From Azospirillum sp. CAG:239 (GTDB lineage: Bacteria; Pseudomonadota; Alphaproteobacteria; RF32; CAG-239): DNA of 64,000 nucleotides. Shown piece after piece: positions 39,322 to 47,928 of the stretch. The stretch's first letter is position 1; each line of letters opens with the position of its first letter. A program made the position numbers and the translations under genes. The notes beneath the pieces are model-generated. The model did no database searches and was not told the origin of the DNA. It saw nothing but the letters and a program-made list of their open reading frames with translations. Where the stretch lies: contig FR885511.1 of assembly GCA_000436375.1 (NCBI GenBank), positions 62,001-126,000 on the forward strand, written 5' to 3'.

Positions 39322-42300
39322 ATGACTGACGATATTATCGCGATGCGAAAACAAAGGGGCGAGCTGGCGACGGCGCAACAACGGCGGGCGGCGGATCCGG
39401 CGCGCTCGGTGTGGGTAGAGGCTTCGGCGGGAACCGGCAAGACCAAAGTGCTTTCCGACCGGGTGCTGCGGCTGCTTCTGAACGGTGTGCCGCCGGGAAG
39501 AATTCTCTGTTTGACTTATACCAAAGCGGCGGCGGTGGAAATGAGTTCGCGCATTGCCGGCCGGTTGAGCCGCTGGGCGGTTGCCGGCGATGACGATTTG
39601 CATAAAGAATTGTCAAAACTTTTGGGGAGCCTGCCGGAGAAACATAAAGACTATGCCAGGTTGGAGGCTCAGGCACGAAAACTTTTTGCCGTTTTGCTGG
39701 ACACTCCCGGCGGAATGAAAATTCAGACGATACACAGCTTTTGTCAGGAAGTGTTGAAACGTTTTCCCCTGGAAGCGAAGGTATCGCCGTATTTTGAGGT
39801 TATGGACGACCGGACGGCGGCAGAGGCGATGGACGATATTAAAAGGGCGCTGCTGCAGAAAATCGAAACGGCGCCGGAAAGCCGTGCCGGGCAGGCACTG
39901 GCTTATCTGACCCGGAACGTAAGCGAGTTTCAGTTTCCGAATATTATGAACTCGATTGCGGCGGGACGGAACAAAATCGTTCGTCTGTTTGCGGCTTACG
40001 GCGACGCCGGCGCGGTAATTGACGAGTTGAGCCGACGGCTGAATGTCGGGGAGAAAGACACGGCCGAAGGTTTGACGGAAGCGTTTATGGCGCGGATTGA
40101 CCGGGCGGAAACGCTGCGGCTGATTGAGGCCTGGCGGCACGGCGGGGTAAAGGACAAGGCAAAGGCCGAGAAGCTGGCGGCGGTTTCGGAAGCCGGATTT
40201 CCCGCGGAAATGTATGAAAATTATAAAACGGCGTTTTTAACGCAAAAGGGCGAGCCTTATGCCAAAGCCGGCGACAGGGAAACGCTCAAACATTATGCGG
40301 CGCTTCCCGAGAGCGCGGCGGCGGAGGCCGAACGGATACTGGCTTTGGAAGACAAATTAAAATCGGTGCGTCTGCTGGCTTCGACAAGGGCGGTTTTGTT
40401 TTTGGCGGAAGACCTGATCAGCGGTTATACCCGTTTTAAGAAAGTCCGTTCGAAAATGGACTATGAGGATTTGATTGTGCTGACCCGCGCCCTTTTGGAA
40501 AACCGTGCAGTGGCGGACTGGGTTTTGTTTAAGCTGGACGGGGGCATTGACCATGTGCTGATTGACGAGGCGCAGGACACTTCACCGGATCAATGGGCGA
40601 TTGTCAAAGCGCTGACCGCGGATTTTTTTGCCGGCGAAGGCGCGGGTGAGGCAGTGCGGACGGTATTTGCCGTCGGAGATCGGAAACAGTCGATTTACAG
40701 TTTTCAGGGTGCGGATCCGCGCGGTTTTGACGAAATGCGAAAATATTTTGCTGCACAGTCGGCGAATTTTGACCAGATTCATCTGGATGTTTCTTTCCGT
40801 TCGACGGCAGCGGTTCTGGATACGGTTAACGAACTGTTTCGTGACGAGGCGGCTGCCAAAGGCGTGGCCGGCGAAGGCGAGGACATTACGCATATTCCGT
40901 TTCGTTTCGGCGACGGAGGCAAAGTTGAGCTTTGGCCGTTGATTGAGCCGGAAGAAGGCGAAAACAAGGATATCTGGCTGCCGCCGGTAGAACGCCGCGG
41001 CAGCGAATCGACCAGCGCCAGGCTGGCGCGGCAGATTGCCCGGCGAATAAAACAATCCGTCGAAAGCAGGGATATTCTGGTTTCACAGAATCGGCCGGTG
41101 CGTTACAAGGATTTTATGATACTGGTGCAGCGCCGCAACGCTTTTGTGGAAGAGATGGTTCGCGAATGCAAAAATGCCGGGGTAAATGTCGCGGGAATTG
41201 ATAAAATCCGGTTGCTGGAACAGATTGCCATACAGGATTTGATTGCTTTGGGGCAGTTTCTGCTGCTGCCGAATGACGATCTGACGCTGGCAACGGTTTT
41301 GAAGTCGCCGCTGTTCGGCTTGAATGACGACGATTTGTTCCGTTTGTGTTACGGCCGCGGTACGGCAACGGTTTGGGCAAGGCTCGGAAAAGATGAAAAA
41401 TACGTGGCCGTTTACGGAATTTTGCAGGATTTGCTGGACAAGGCCGACTATATTCGGCCGTTTGAACTTTACGGTTATGTGCTGAGTACGCTCGGCGGGC
41501 GCAGAAAATTCGTGGAGCGGATGGGGTATGAGGTTGAAGACGGTCTGGACGAGTTTGTCAATCTGATGCTGGCATATGAGCAGGAACACGTTCCGACGCT
41601 GCAAGGGTTCATTGCGCGGATTAAACAGGATGAAATTGAAATTAAAAGGGAACTGGAGCAGAGCGATGCCGATGTGGTGCGGATTATGACCGTGCATGGT
41701 TCCAAGGGACTGCAGGCGCCGATTGTCATTCTGCCGGATACGGTTCGGGTGGTCGGAACCAAAAAGGAGGGCGGTCTGCTGTGGGACGATATTTTTTATT
41801 ATCCGCTGACGGCCGGAGATTATGAAAAAAACTGCGCAGAAATCAAAAACAGGGAAGCCGAACTGGCGCTGGAGGAATACCGCCGCCTGCTCTATGTGGC
41901 GCTGACAAGGGCGGAGGACCGGCTTTGCATTTGCGGTTATCGCAAAAAAAACAAAGCCTCGGACGAATCCTGGTATGAACTTTGCCGTCGTTGTTTTGCC
42001 GGCATCAGCGAAAAAAAGAACGACGGAACGCTGGTTTATGAGAAGGCACAACTGCTGACGGTAAAAGAAAACGAACTTCCGGCGGAAAAAGAATTGCCGC
42101 GTCCCGTATTTTCGTGGATTTCGCAGGCGGCGCCGGAAGAGGACGCGTTGTCAAGACCCTATACGCCGTCCAGACCCGATGACGATGAACAGGCGCTGGC
42201 CTCCCCGCTTGGCGAAAACGGAAACAGCCGTTATCGCCGCGGCCGCCTTATTCATAAACTGCTGCAGTTTTTGCCGGACGTCCGTTCGGCGGATAAGAGA

Positions 42301-42693
42301 CAGGTTGTCCGCGATTTTCTGGCTAAAGAGGCTTACGGTCTTACGACGGATGAAACGGAACGGATTTGCGGCGAAGTAATGAGTTTACTTGAAAATCCCC
42401 GCTTTTCGGCGTTGTTTGGCGCAAATTCAAGGGCGGAAGTGCCGATTATGGGCGTGGTAGACGGCCGGATTGTTTCGGCACAGGTTGACCGTCTGGCGGT
42501 TTTTGACGACCGGGTTCTTGTTGTTGACTTTAAGACCAATCGTCCGGCTGCGGAAAAAGTTGCCGAGGTTCCGTCTGTTTATGTCCGGCAGCTGGGAGCA
42601 TATCGGAAGCTGCTGGCAGAAGTTTATCCGGGACGGAAAATCGAAACCTGGATTTTGTGGACCGATACGGCAAGACTGATGGAAATTGCATAA
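39322..42693 (+). CDS. addA: Double-strand break repair helicase AddA
   Basis: UvrD/Rep-type superfamily 1 helicase with a C-terminal nuclease, partner of AddB. In the 1123 residues: Walker A ASAGTGKTKVL (about 34-44), motif Ia LTYTKAAAVEM, motif II DEAQDTSPDQW (about 415), motif III GDRKQSIYSFQGAD, motif V VMTVHGSKGLQ (about 790) and motif VI VALTRAEDRL. The nuclease domain near the end shows AQVDRLAVFDDRVLVVDFK in short form (VDRL, VVDFKTN) and QLGAYRKLL. The ATG 39322 is favoured over TTG 39319; GAGTGAGG lies upstream. 9 nt separate it from addB. Confidence 0.93.
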   Translation: MTDDIIAMRKQRGELATAQQRRAADPARSVWVEASAGTGKTKVLSDRVLRLLLNGVPPGRILCLTYTKAAAVEMSSRIAGRLSRWAVAGDDDLHKELSKLLGSLPEKHKDYARLEAQARKLFAVLLDTPGGMKIQTIHSFCQEVLKRFPLEAKVSPYFEVMDDRTAAEAMDDIKRALLQKIETAPESRAGQALAYLTRNVSEFQFPNIMNSIAAGRNKIVRLFAAYGDAGAVIDELSRRLNVGEKDTAEGLTEAFMARIDRAETLRLIEAWRHGGVKDKAKAEKLAAVSEAGFPAEMYENYKTAFLTQKGEPYAKAGDRETLKHYAALPESAAAEAERILALEDKLKSVRLLASTRAVLFLAEDLISGYTRFKKVRSKMDYEDLIVLTRALLENRAVADWVLFKLDGGIDHVLIDEAQDTSPDQWAIVKALTADFFAGEGAGEAVRTVFAVGDRKQSIYSFQGADPRGFDEMRKYFAAQSANFDQIHLDVSFRSTAAVLDTVNELFRDEAAAKGVAGEGEDITHIPFRFGDGGKVELWPLIEPEEGENKDIWLPPVERRGSESTSARLARQIARRIKQSVESRDILVSQNRPVRYKDFMILVQRRNAFVEEMVRECKNAGVNVAGIDKIRLLEQIAIQDLIALGQFLLLPNDDLTLATVLKSPLFGLNDDDLFRLCYGRGTATVWARLGKDEKYVAVYGILQDLLDKADYIRPFELYGYVLSTLGGRRKFVERMGYEVEDGLDEFVNLMLAYEQEHVPTLQGFIARIKQDEIEIKRELEQSDADVVRIMTVHGSKGLQAPIVILPDTVRVVGTKKEGGLLWDDIFYYPLTAGDYEKNCAEIKNREAELALEEYRRLLYVALTRAEDRLCICGYRKKNKASDESWYELCRRCFAGISEKKNDGTLVYEKAQLLTVKENELPAEKELPRPVFSWISQAAPEEDALSRPYTPSRPDDDEQALASPLGENGNSRYRRGRLIHKLLQFLPDVRSADKRQVVRDFLAKEAYGLTTDETERICGEVMSLLENPRFSALFGANSRAEVPIMGVVDGRIVSAQVDRLAVFDDRVLVVDFKTNRPAAEKVAEVPSVYVRQLGAYRKLLAEVYPGRKIETWILWTDTARLMEIA

Positions 42694-42786
42694 ATTTTGG
42701 TTGTTTTTATTTTATTAGCCTTTAATATAAATAAATCATAACTTATATAACATTTATTGTTACCACAAAAATTGAAAGGGAATAAG

Positions 42787-43101
42787 ATGAAGCAAATTAC
42801 TGACAGTCAGTTCGAATCCGAGGTTCTTAACTCTAAAGGTCTGGTTCTGGTTGACTTCTGGGCGGAATGGTGCGGTCCCTGCCGTCAGCTCGGCCCGGTT
42901 CTGGAAGAAGTTTCCAAGGAAATGGGCGACAAGGTTACCATCTGCAAGATGAACGTCGACGAATCTCCGAACACGGCTGCCCAATACGGAATCCGCAGTA
43001 TTCCGACGATGTTCCTGTTTAAGGACGGCAAACAGGTTGACGTTAAGGTCGGGCTGAATTCGCAGGCTTCACTGGTTTCCTGGATTGAATCTCATAAATA
43101 A
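42787..43101 (+). CDS. trxA: Thioredoxin
   Basis: Small cytosolic disulfide reductase and a likely electron donor for the ribonucleotide reductase. 104 residues with the active site WCGPC (about 30-34), the cis-proline RSIPT and FKDGKQV near the C-terminus. The ATG at 42787 follows GAAAGGG; an upstream in-frame start is not needed. It lies about 95 bp after addA, the usual alphaproteobacterial order, and carries its own terminator. Confidence 0.96.
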   Translation: MKQITDSQFESEVLNSKGLVLVDFWAEWCGPCRQLGPVLEEVSKEMGDKVTICKMNVDESPNTAAQYGIRSIPTMFLFKDGKQVDVKVGLNSQASLVSWIESHK

Positions 43102-43118
43102 ACAATTAAAGTTGTTTG

Positions 43119-43147
43119 GCAGGCGGCTTGATGCTGCCTGCTTTTTT
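43119..43147 (+). terminator. trxA terminator
   Basis: GCAGGC (43119-43124) pairs with GCCTGC (43136-43141), followed by TTTTTT. Confidence 0.8.
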
Positions 43148-43200
43148 ATTGGCCTTTATTCAATCAAAAGATTAATTTGATAATTTTTGATAAATTACAG

Positions 43201-43229
43201 TTGCCATAAAAGTTTTTTTATATTATAAT
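43201..43229 (+). promoter_or_regulatory. Promoter of structured RNA C
   Basis: TTGCCA (43201-43206), a 17-nt spacer and a perfect TATAAT (43224-43229). Predicted start near 43236, about 300 nt before the HTH C start codon, which leaves an unusually long leader. Confidence 0.7.
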
Positions 43230-43235
43230 AGCGCC

Positions 43236-43538
43236 AACAAAAGGTTGCATAATAGCCGGAGATGTGTTTATATGGAAGATGTATGGAAGTTCACAGGTGA
43301 CTTCCAGTATTCTCAAACGCGAGAATCGAAGCGGTAAGAGGCTTTTACAAGCAGCGGGCGGTATTGATGACGATTTTATCGTATCAATACCGTTACTGAT
43401 ATAAACCGGTTATTTCTGCGATTTCTGTGGGAAATCGTGGTGTTTCTGTAATAAAAAGCATTTTGCTTTCTAATATCAGAACTAGCGCTGCTTAGTACTC
43501 TTACACGCCACGATTTTCCTCCTTTTACGCAGAACCCG
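43236..43538 (+). ncRNA. Structured leader RNA C upstream of HTH gene
   Basis: Long leader without coding potential but with dense pairing. Local hairpins: GGAAGT/ACTTCC (43285-43305) and ATTCTC/GAGAAT (43309-43326). A multibranch domain follows. P1: GCG-GTAAGAG (43331-43340) with CTCTTAC-A-CGC (43498-43508). P2: AAGCAGCG (43349-43356) with CGCTGCTT (43486-43493). P3: a 15-bp hairpin from CGGTATTGAT (43359) to ATCAATACCG (43392). P4: CTGATAT (43396-43402) with ATATCAG (43473-43479), holding CGATTTC/GAAATCG (43419-43437) and AAAGCA/TGCTTT (43455-43469). GGAAATCGTGG (43430-43440) can instead pair with CCACGATTTTCC (43508-43519), an exclusive fold. It shares layout, not sequence, with RNAs A and B. 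Confidence 0.6.
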
Positions 43539-43766
43539 ATGGAAATTCGCAACGAACAGACTTCAGAGATTTTCGGAATTGTTCAGCAGAACATACGTCA
43601 GTATCTTATTCGCCGCCGGTTGGAAGAACAGCTTTCTTTTCGGCAGCTGTCCGAGAAATCCGGCGTTGCCGAAGAAGTTTTGGCCGGTATTGAAAACGGC
43701 GGCAGAGAAATAAGTGTCGGCTGTCTGCTTAAAATTCTTGATTTTTACCGGCGGATTTCAGCTTAG
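43539..43766 (+). CDS. Small XRE-like HTH protein, copy C (distant)
   Basis: A 75-residue protein with a single helix-turn-helix: LIRRRLEEQLSFRQLSEKSG (about 22-41), then VAEEVLAGIENGGREISV with the typical EnG turn, and a final LLKILDFYRR helix. It has the XRE pattern and the same size as copies A and B but is not a close relative. The ATG at 43539 has no Shine-Dalgarno sequence; instead CCTCCTT, an anti-SD-like string, lies at 43518-43524. Translation may therefore depend on RNA structure, or the start may be wrong. Function unknown. Confidence 0.65.
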   Translation: MEIRNEQTSEIFGIVQQNIRQYLIRRRLEEQLSFRQLSEKSGVAEEVLAGIENGGREISVGCLLKILDFYRRISA

Positions 43767-43831
43767 CTCTCTTTTATCGGTTTAAGAAGCGACTATATAT
43801 TCCGTAGGACAATTTTACGGGAAGTTTTTGT

Positions 43832-44740
43832 ATGCTTTGGGTTATTGACAGTCTGGTTTACGGCTTCTTTACGGCGATTTATACGCTGTTTAACCAGCAT
43901 TATAAGCTGAACGGTTATGTGCTCGGAATCTGGCGCGGTTTCGGCATATCGCTGGCTTTTATGCCCTTTTTGTACTTCTTTCCGGTACCGGAAAGCGCGT
44001 ATTACTGGTTTCTGCTGATTTTTCAGGGGCTGTTAATCGGCATTTATGATTCGCATCTGTTTTTTGCCTCGGCGGATTTCGGGGCCGGGCCGACGTCGCG
44101 TTTTATGGCGATAACGGCTCTGGTAACGACTTTTTTATGGTGGTTTCTGACGCCGGAACAGTTTGAACACCTGCTTGGCAACGGAACGGTGTTTATCAGT
44201 CTGATTCTGGTTTTGTTCGGATTTACGGTCAGTTATTGGCAGATGGTGCAGAGTCCGGTGTCGCAGAAGCTGGTGCGCTATATTCTGCCGGCGGTGTTTG
44301 CCCTGGCGGGAATGAGCATTGCTACCAAAGAAATCGCCGTTCATTCACAATCGGGCGTGTGGGGCGCGATAACCTATTATCTGGCGGTGGCTTTGTTTGT
44401 AAGCGGCTGCTATAATTTGTTTTTTTATCTTCGAACTCAAAAAAAACGCGGATTTAAACAGTTTGCTGCCGATGTTTTTAACCGGCGGACCGTTTGGCCG
44501 GGCATTTATATGGTGGCGTTCAGCGCGGCGCTGATTACGGCCAAAACGCTGGCGCTGCGGGTGGCGCCGAATCCGGGATATGTGACGGCTCTGCTGCTGG
44601 TGGCGCCGATTTTTGTATATGTTTTGAATCGGACTCGCAAAATTCCCGACGACGTGTCGGTCAAAGCCGGATTTTCAATGATTTTCTTTTTGCTGCTGTT
44701 GATTTTGCTGGTTAACGGCGATTACGGAATCACCGATTAA
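43832..44740 (+). CDS. DMT/EamA-like membrane transporter
   Basis: Polytopic membrane protein of 302 residues with about ten hydrophobic helices, the size and layout of the drug/metabolite transporter (EamA) superfamily. Helix features include IWRGFGISLAFMPF, ITALVTTFLWWF, and LVAPIFVYVLN. Substrate unknown. The final TAA is shared with the stop of the convergent hemW: TTAA at 44737-44740 ends both genes, leaving no space for a terminator. An older annotation as a hypothetical membrane protein would be equally defensible. Confidence 0.65.
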   Translation: MLWVIDSLVYGFFTAIYTLFNQHYKLNGYVLGIWRGFGISLAFMPFLYFFPVPESAYYWFLLIFQGLLIGIYDSHLFFASADFGAGPTSRFMAITALVTTFLWWFLTPEQFEHLLGNGTVFISLILVLFGFTVSYWQMVQSPVSQKLVRYILPAVFALAGMSIATKEIAVHSQSGVWGAITYYLAVALFVSGCYNLFFYLRTQKKRGFKQFAADVFNRRTVWPGIYMVAFSAALITAKTLALRVAPNPGYVTALLLVAPIFVYVLNRTRKIPDDVSVKAGFSMIFFLLLLILLVNGDYGITD

Positions 44741-45972
44741 CAGCAGAGTTCCTCAATCAGCCGGTTTAAAAGCGGAAAGCCTTTGGGGGTAGCACGAATG
44801 TGTTTTTCGGTAATTTCGAGATAGCCATCTTTCTCAAGACTGCAAAGGCGGTTTTGATTTACCGCGGCGGCGAAATCAATGCCGCAGCATTCTTTGAAAT
44901 GCCGCTTGTCGATGCCGCTGTTCAGGCGCAACCCCATGATGACAAGCTCTTCGGCACGTTCGGCAGGCGTCAGTTCTTCAAGATTGCGAGGATGGGTCGA
45001 GGCATAAATTCTGTTGCCGATACGGAAACGCCCGTGCGCCGACTTGCCGATGCCGATATAGTCGTCTCCCTGCCAGTAAAGAAGGTTGTGACGGCAGGGT
45101 AAACCATAATTTGACACTTCATATTGCGGGTAGCCGTGACAATTCAGATAATCATTGGTAAAAGCGTACATTTCCGCGGCGGCGTTTTCAGCCAGCGGAC
45201 GAATGCCCTTGGCAGCAAAGACGGTGCCTTCTTCAACGGTCAGCTGATACAGTGAAATGTGGCGAAAGCCGAATTTAACCGCCTGTTCCAATTCCTGCTG
45301 CCAATCGGAAAGATTTTGTCCGGGACGGGCATAAATCAAATCAGCCGAATGGTTGTCGAAATTATGCAGTACCTTATCGACGGCCGTCAGGGCCTGCGCC
45401 AGATTGTGCGTGCGGCCGAGAAACTTCAGGTCGCGGTCGTTCAGCGCCTGTATTCCCAAAGACAGGCGGTTGATTCCGGCGCGGCGCAAGTCGGCAAATA
45501 AGTCCGGACGGTCGGTGTTCGGGTTGGCTTCCAGACTGATTTCCAAATTATCGGCAGTCGGCCAGAGCCGGCAGATGCGGCTGATTATTTTTTCGATAAG
45601 CCGCGGTTCAAGCAATGAGGGCGTACCGCCGCCGAAAAAAATGCTGGTTACGGTTTTGGTTTCGGTCAGCCGATGGTAGAACTCCAGGTCTTCCAGATAA
45701 GTGTTGACGATTTCTTCCTGCGGCACGTCTTTGCAAATCTCCTTGTAGAAATCACAATAGGGGCATTTGCTTTTGCAGAAAGGCCAATGGATATAAACGC
45801 CAAAGGGAAAAACGCGCTTAGCGGGCAACTGCTTGGATAATCCGGTGCTCGTATCCTCATGTACGTCTGTGTACACTCCGGTACTGTGCTCCGTGTTATC
45901 CGGCGCATTTCCCTCACTAAGCGCGTTTTTTGCATCTGCAACGGGCAACTGCTTCGACAATGTCGTTTTCAC
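44737..45972 (-). CDS. hemW: Radical SAM haem chaperone HemW
   Basis: Radical-SAM protein related to coproporphyrinogen dehydrogenase, now assigned as a haem chaperone (HemW). The core has the [4Fe-4S] motif CKSKCPYC (VYIHWPFC precedes it), FFGGGTPSLL, LEANPNT and NRLSLGIQALND. Most likely start is GTG at 45972-45970 with AGAAAGA upstream, giving 411 residues. About 50 extra residues at the N-terminus are coded by a palindromic insert (45808-45930) that is absent from typical HemW proteins. If a later TTG start is used, the insert is untranslated leader. It follows hslU by 10 nt. Confidence 0.82.
   Translation of the reverse strand: MKTTLSKQLPVADAKNALSEGNAPDNTEHSTGVYTDVHEDTSTGLSKQLPAKRVFPFGVYIHWPFCKSKCPYCDFYKEICKDVPQEEIVNTYLEDLEFYHRLTETKTVTSIFFGGGTPSLLEPRLIEKIISRICRLWPTADNLEISLEANPNTDRPDLFADLRRAGINRLSLGIQALNDRDLKFLGRTHNLAQALTAVDKVLHNFDNHSADLIYARPGQNLSDWQQELEQAVKFGFRHISLYQLTVEEGTVFAAKGIRPLAENAAAEMYAFTNDYLNCHGYPQYEVSNYGLPCRHNLLYWQGDDYIGIGKSAHGRFRIGNRIYASTHPRNLEELTPAERAEELVIMGLRLNSGIDKRHFKECCGIDFAAAVNQNRLCSLEKDGYLEITEKHIRATPKGFPLLNRLIEELCC
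45808..45954. repeat. Palindromic repeat element at the 5' end of hemW
   Basis: The inverted pair AAAAACGCGCTTAG (45808-45821) and CTAAGCGCGTTTTT (45917-45930) is perfect over 14 bp. Inside it GGATAA (45835-45840) pairs with TTATCC (45896-45901), and GTAC motifs lie near the centre. The 13-mer CGGGCAACTGCTT occurs at 45822-45834 and 45942-45954, 120 bp apart. The segment stays in frame with hemW. This resembles the insertion of a small palindromic element in a gene, as with Rickettsia palindromic elements. The identity of the family is unknown. Confidence 0.6.
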
Positions 45973-45982
45973 GGGTCTTTCT

Positions 45983-47293
45983 TTACAAAATGAATTTTGA
46001 CAAGTCGGAAGCTTCGGTATATTTGGCCAGTTTTTCTTCGACCATTTGTGCGGTAATGACTTCTTTTTCGCCGCTGCGGTCGGATGCCGTATAGCTGATG
46101 TCTTCAAGCAGAATTTCCAAGACCGTATGCAGCCGTCTGGCGCCGATGTTTTCGACGTTTTCATTGATGGCGACGGCAATGTCGGCAATCTTGTCAATAG
46201 CTTCCTTTTCGAATTTTAAATCGAAATTCTCGGTTTTCATCAGGGCAACATACTGCTCAATCAGATTTGCTTCCGGTTCGGTCAGAATGCGGACGAAATC
46301 TTCATGATTCAGCGCTTTGAGTTCAACGCGTATAGGCAGGCGTCCCTGCAGTTCGGGCAGCAGGTCGGAAGGTTTGGAAAGATGAAAGGCGCCGGAGCAG
46401 ATGAACAGAATATGGTCGGTTTTGACCATGCCGTACTTGGTGGTTACGGTGGTTCCTTCTATCAACGGCAGTAAATCGCGCTGGACGCCCTCGCGGGAAA
46501 CGTCGCTGCCGCGGCGGTCATCTTTGCCGGCAATCTTGTCTATCTCGTCGATGAAGACGATGCCGTCATTTTCGACCGTTCTGATCGCCTCCTGAATAAT
46601 GGTGTCATTGTCGAGAAGTTTGTCGCATTCTTCTTCCATCAGGACTTTATAGGCGTCGCCGACGGTCATTTTGCGGGTTTTGTATTTGTCGCCGAAAGGC
46701 TTGCCGAGCAAGTCGCTGAGATTCAGCATGCCCATTTGGGCGCCGGGCATGCCGGGAATGTCGATGGTCGGCATTGAGGGGTTGGTGTTGTCAATGACGG
46801 CAATTTCGATTTCACGGTCGTTCAATTGGTTTTCCCTCAGCAGTTTGCGGAACTTTTCCCTGGTTTCCTCCCGTGCCGACGGACCGACCAAGGCTTCGAG
46901 GACGCGTTCCTCGGCGCCGGTTTCGGCTTTGGCGGCAACGCTTTTGCGGAGTTCTTTCTTGGTCGAAGCGATGGCGATTTCCAACAGGTCGCGGATAATG
47001 GATTCAACGTCGCGGCCTACATAGCCGATTTCGGTAAACTTGGTCGCTTCAACCTTAATAAACGGCGCTTTGGCGAGTTTGGCCAGCCGTCGGGAAATTT
47101 CGGTTTTGCCGACGCCGGTCGGACCGACCATCAGAATGTTTTTCGGCACGATTTCTTCACGCAGGTGCTCTGAGACCTGCATGCGGCGCCAACGGTTGCG
47201 CAGAGCGACGGCCACGGCTTTTTTTGCTTCGTTCTGGCCGACAATGAAACGGTCAAGTTCGGAAACGATTTCGCGGGGGCTGAAATTGGCCAT
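45983..47293 (-). CDS. hslU: HslU ATPase of the HslUV protease
   Basis: AAA+ unfoldase that feeds proteins to the HslV peptidase. The 436-residue protein has [20 protein letters not shown] at the start, Walker A GPTGVGKT (about 57-64), the GYVGRDV pore loop (about 90), an intermediate I-domain (about 110-230), Walker [10 protein letters not shown], sensor 1 ICSGAFH and a C-terminal [11 protein letters not shown] segment. The stop is 10 nt before the hemW GTG. It starts 2 nt after hslV, the usual operon. Confidence 0.96.
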   Translation of the reverse strand: MANFSPREIVSELDRFIVGQNEAKKAVAVALRNRWRRMQVSEHLREEIVPKNILMVGPTGVGKTEISRRLAKLAKAPFIKVEATKFTEIGYVGRDVESIIRDLLEIAIASTKKELRKSVAAKAETGAEERVLEALVGPSAREETREKFRKLLRENQLNDREIEIAVIDNTNPSMPTIDIPGMPGAQMGMLNLSDLLGKPFGDKYKTRKMTVGDAYKVLMEEECDKLLDNDTIIQEAIRTVENDGIVFIDEIDKIAGKDDRRGSDVSREGVQRDLLPLIEGTTVTTKYGMVKTDHILFICSGAFHLSKPSDLLPELQGRLPIRVELKALNHEDFVRILTEPEANLIEQYVALMKTENFDLKFEKEAIDKIADIAVAINENVENIGARRLHTVLEILLEDISYTASDRSGEKEVITAQMVEEKLAKYTEASDLSKFIL

Positions 47294-47295
47294 TT

Positions 47296-47820
47296 TTAAT
47301 CTACCTTTTCTATAGTGATGTTGTGATTTGTATAAACGTCAATGTCGCCGGCTATTTTCATGGCTTTGCGGGCGATGTCCTCAAGGCTGAGCCCTTCCGT
47401 GCCGTACAGGGCTTTTGCGGCGGCCATGGCATAATTGCCGCCGGAACCGATGCCTATGATGCCGTCGTCAGGTTCCATGACTTCTCCGGTGCCGGAGATA
47501 ACCAGCGAAACGTCACGGTCAGCGACAATCATAAAGGCTTGCAGCTGCCGCAGGTATTTGTCCATGCGCCAGTCTTTGGCCAACTCGACCGCGGCGCGCT
47601 TGAGCTGGTTGGCATGTTTTTCAAGTTTTCCTTCCAGACGTTCAATCAACGTAATGCCGTCGGCAGCCGCGCCGGCAAATCCGGCGATGATTTTGCCGTT
47701 GCCGATGCGGCGGACTTTGACCGATTTTGATTTGAAGATGACGGTTTCGCCGAGAGTTGCCTGCCCGTCTCCGGCCATAACGACCTCATTGTTTTTGCGG
47801 ATACATAAAATTGTGGTCAT
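47296..47820 (-). CDS. hslV: HslV peptidase of the HslUV protease
   Basis: Threonine peptidase forming the two-ring core of the bacterial proteasome-like HslUV. The 174-residue protein begins MTTILCIRK, so the nucleophile is the threonine exposed after Met removal. AGDGQATLG (about 16-24), [17 protein letters not shown] (about 42-58), the SGTGEVMEP loop and [14 protein letters not shown] are the family hallmarks. It is the first gene of hslV-hslU-hemW on the minus strand. Confidence 0.96.
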   Translation of the reverse strand: MTTILCIRKNNEVVMAGDGQATLGETVIFKSKSVKVRRIGNGKIIAGFAGAAADGITLIERLEGKLEKHANQLKRAAVELAKDWRMDKYLRQLQAFMIVADRDVSLVISGTGEVMEPDDGIIGIGSGGNYAMAAAKALYGTEGLSLEDIARKAMKIAGDIDVYTNHNITIEKVD

Positions 47821-47897
47821 GACTGAATAATCCTGTTTGTTGTTGATTTACTTGTATGTAGTTTTTTGAAAATGCTTTTGCAAGCGGCGGCAAGAAA

Positions 47898-47919
47898 AAC
47901 CCCGCTGTCGGGCGGGGTT
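47898..47919 (-). terminator. Terminator after pseudoprotease gene
   Basis: AACCCCGC and GCGGGGTT form a stem (47898-47905 with 47912-47919) with a T-run on the minus strand (TTTTTCTT), placed 10-30 nt after the stop at 47929. Confidence 0.8.
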
Positions 47920-47928
47920 TGCTTCGGG

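Noticed and set aside
37567-39603. Long minus-strand frame of 678 codons opposite addB
   Set aside because: Composition (rich in Arg, Gln, Phe, His) is that of an antisense shadow in a GC-biased gene; addB is secure on the plus strand.
43486-43525. Minus-strand mini-ORF of nine codons after AAGGAGG opposite RNA C
   Set aside because: Very short, no minus-strand promoter evident; the AAGGAGG is simply the complement of CCTCCTT in the plus-strand leader.
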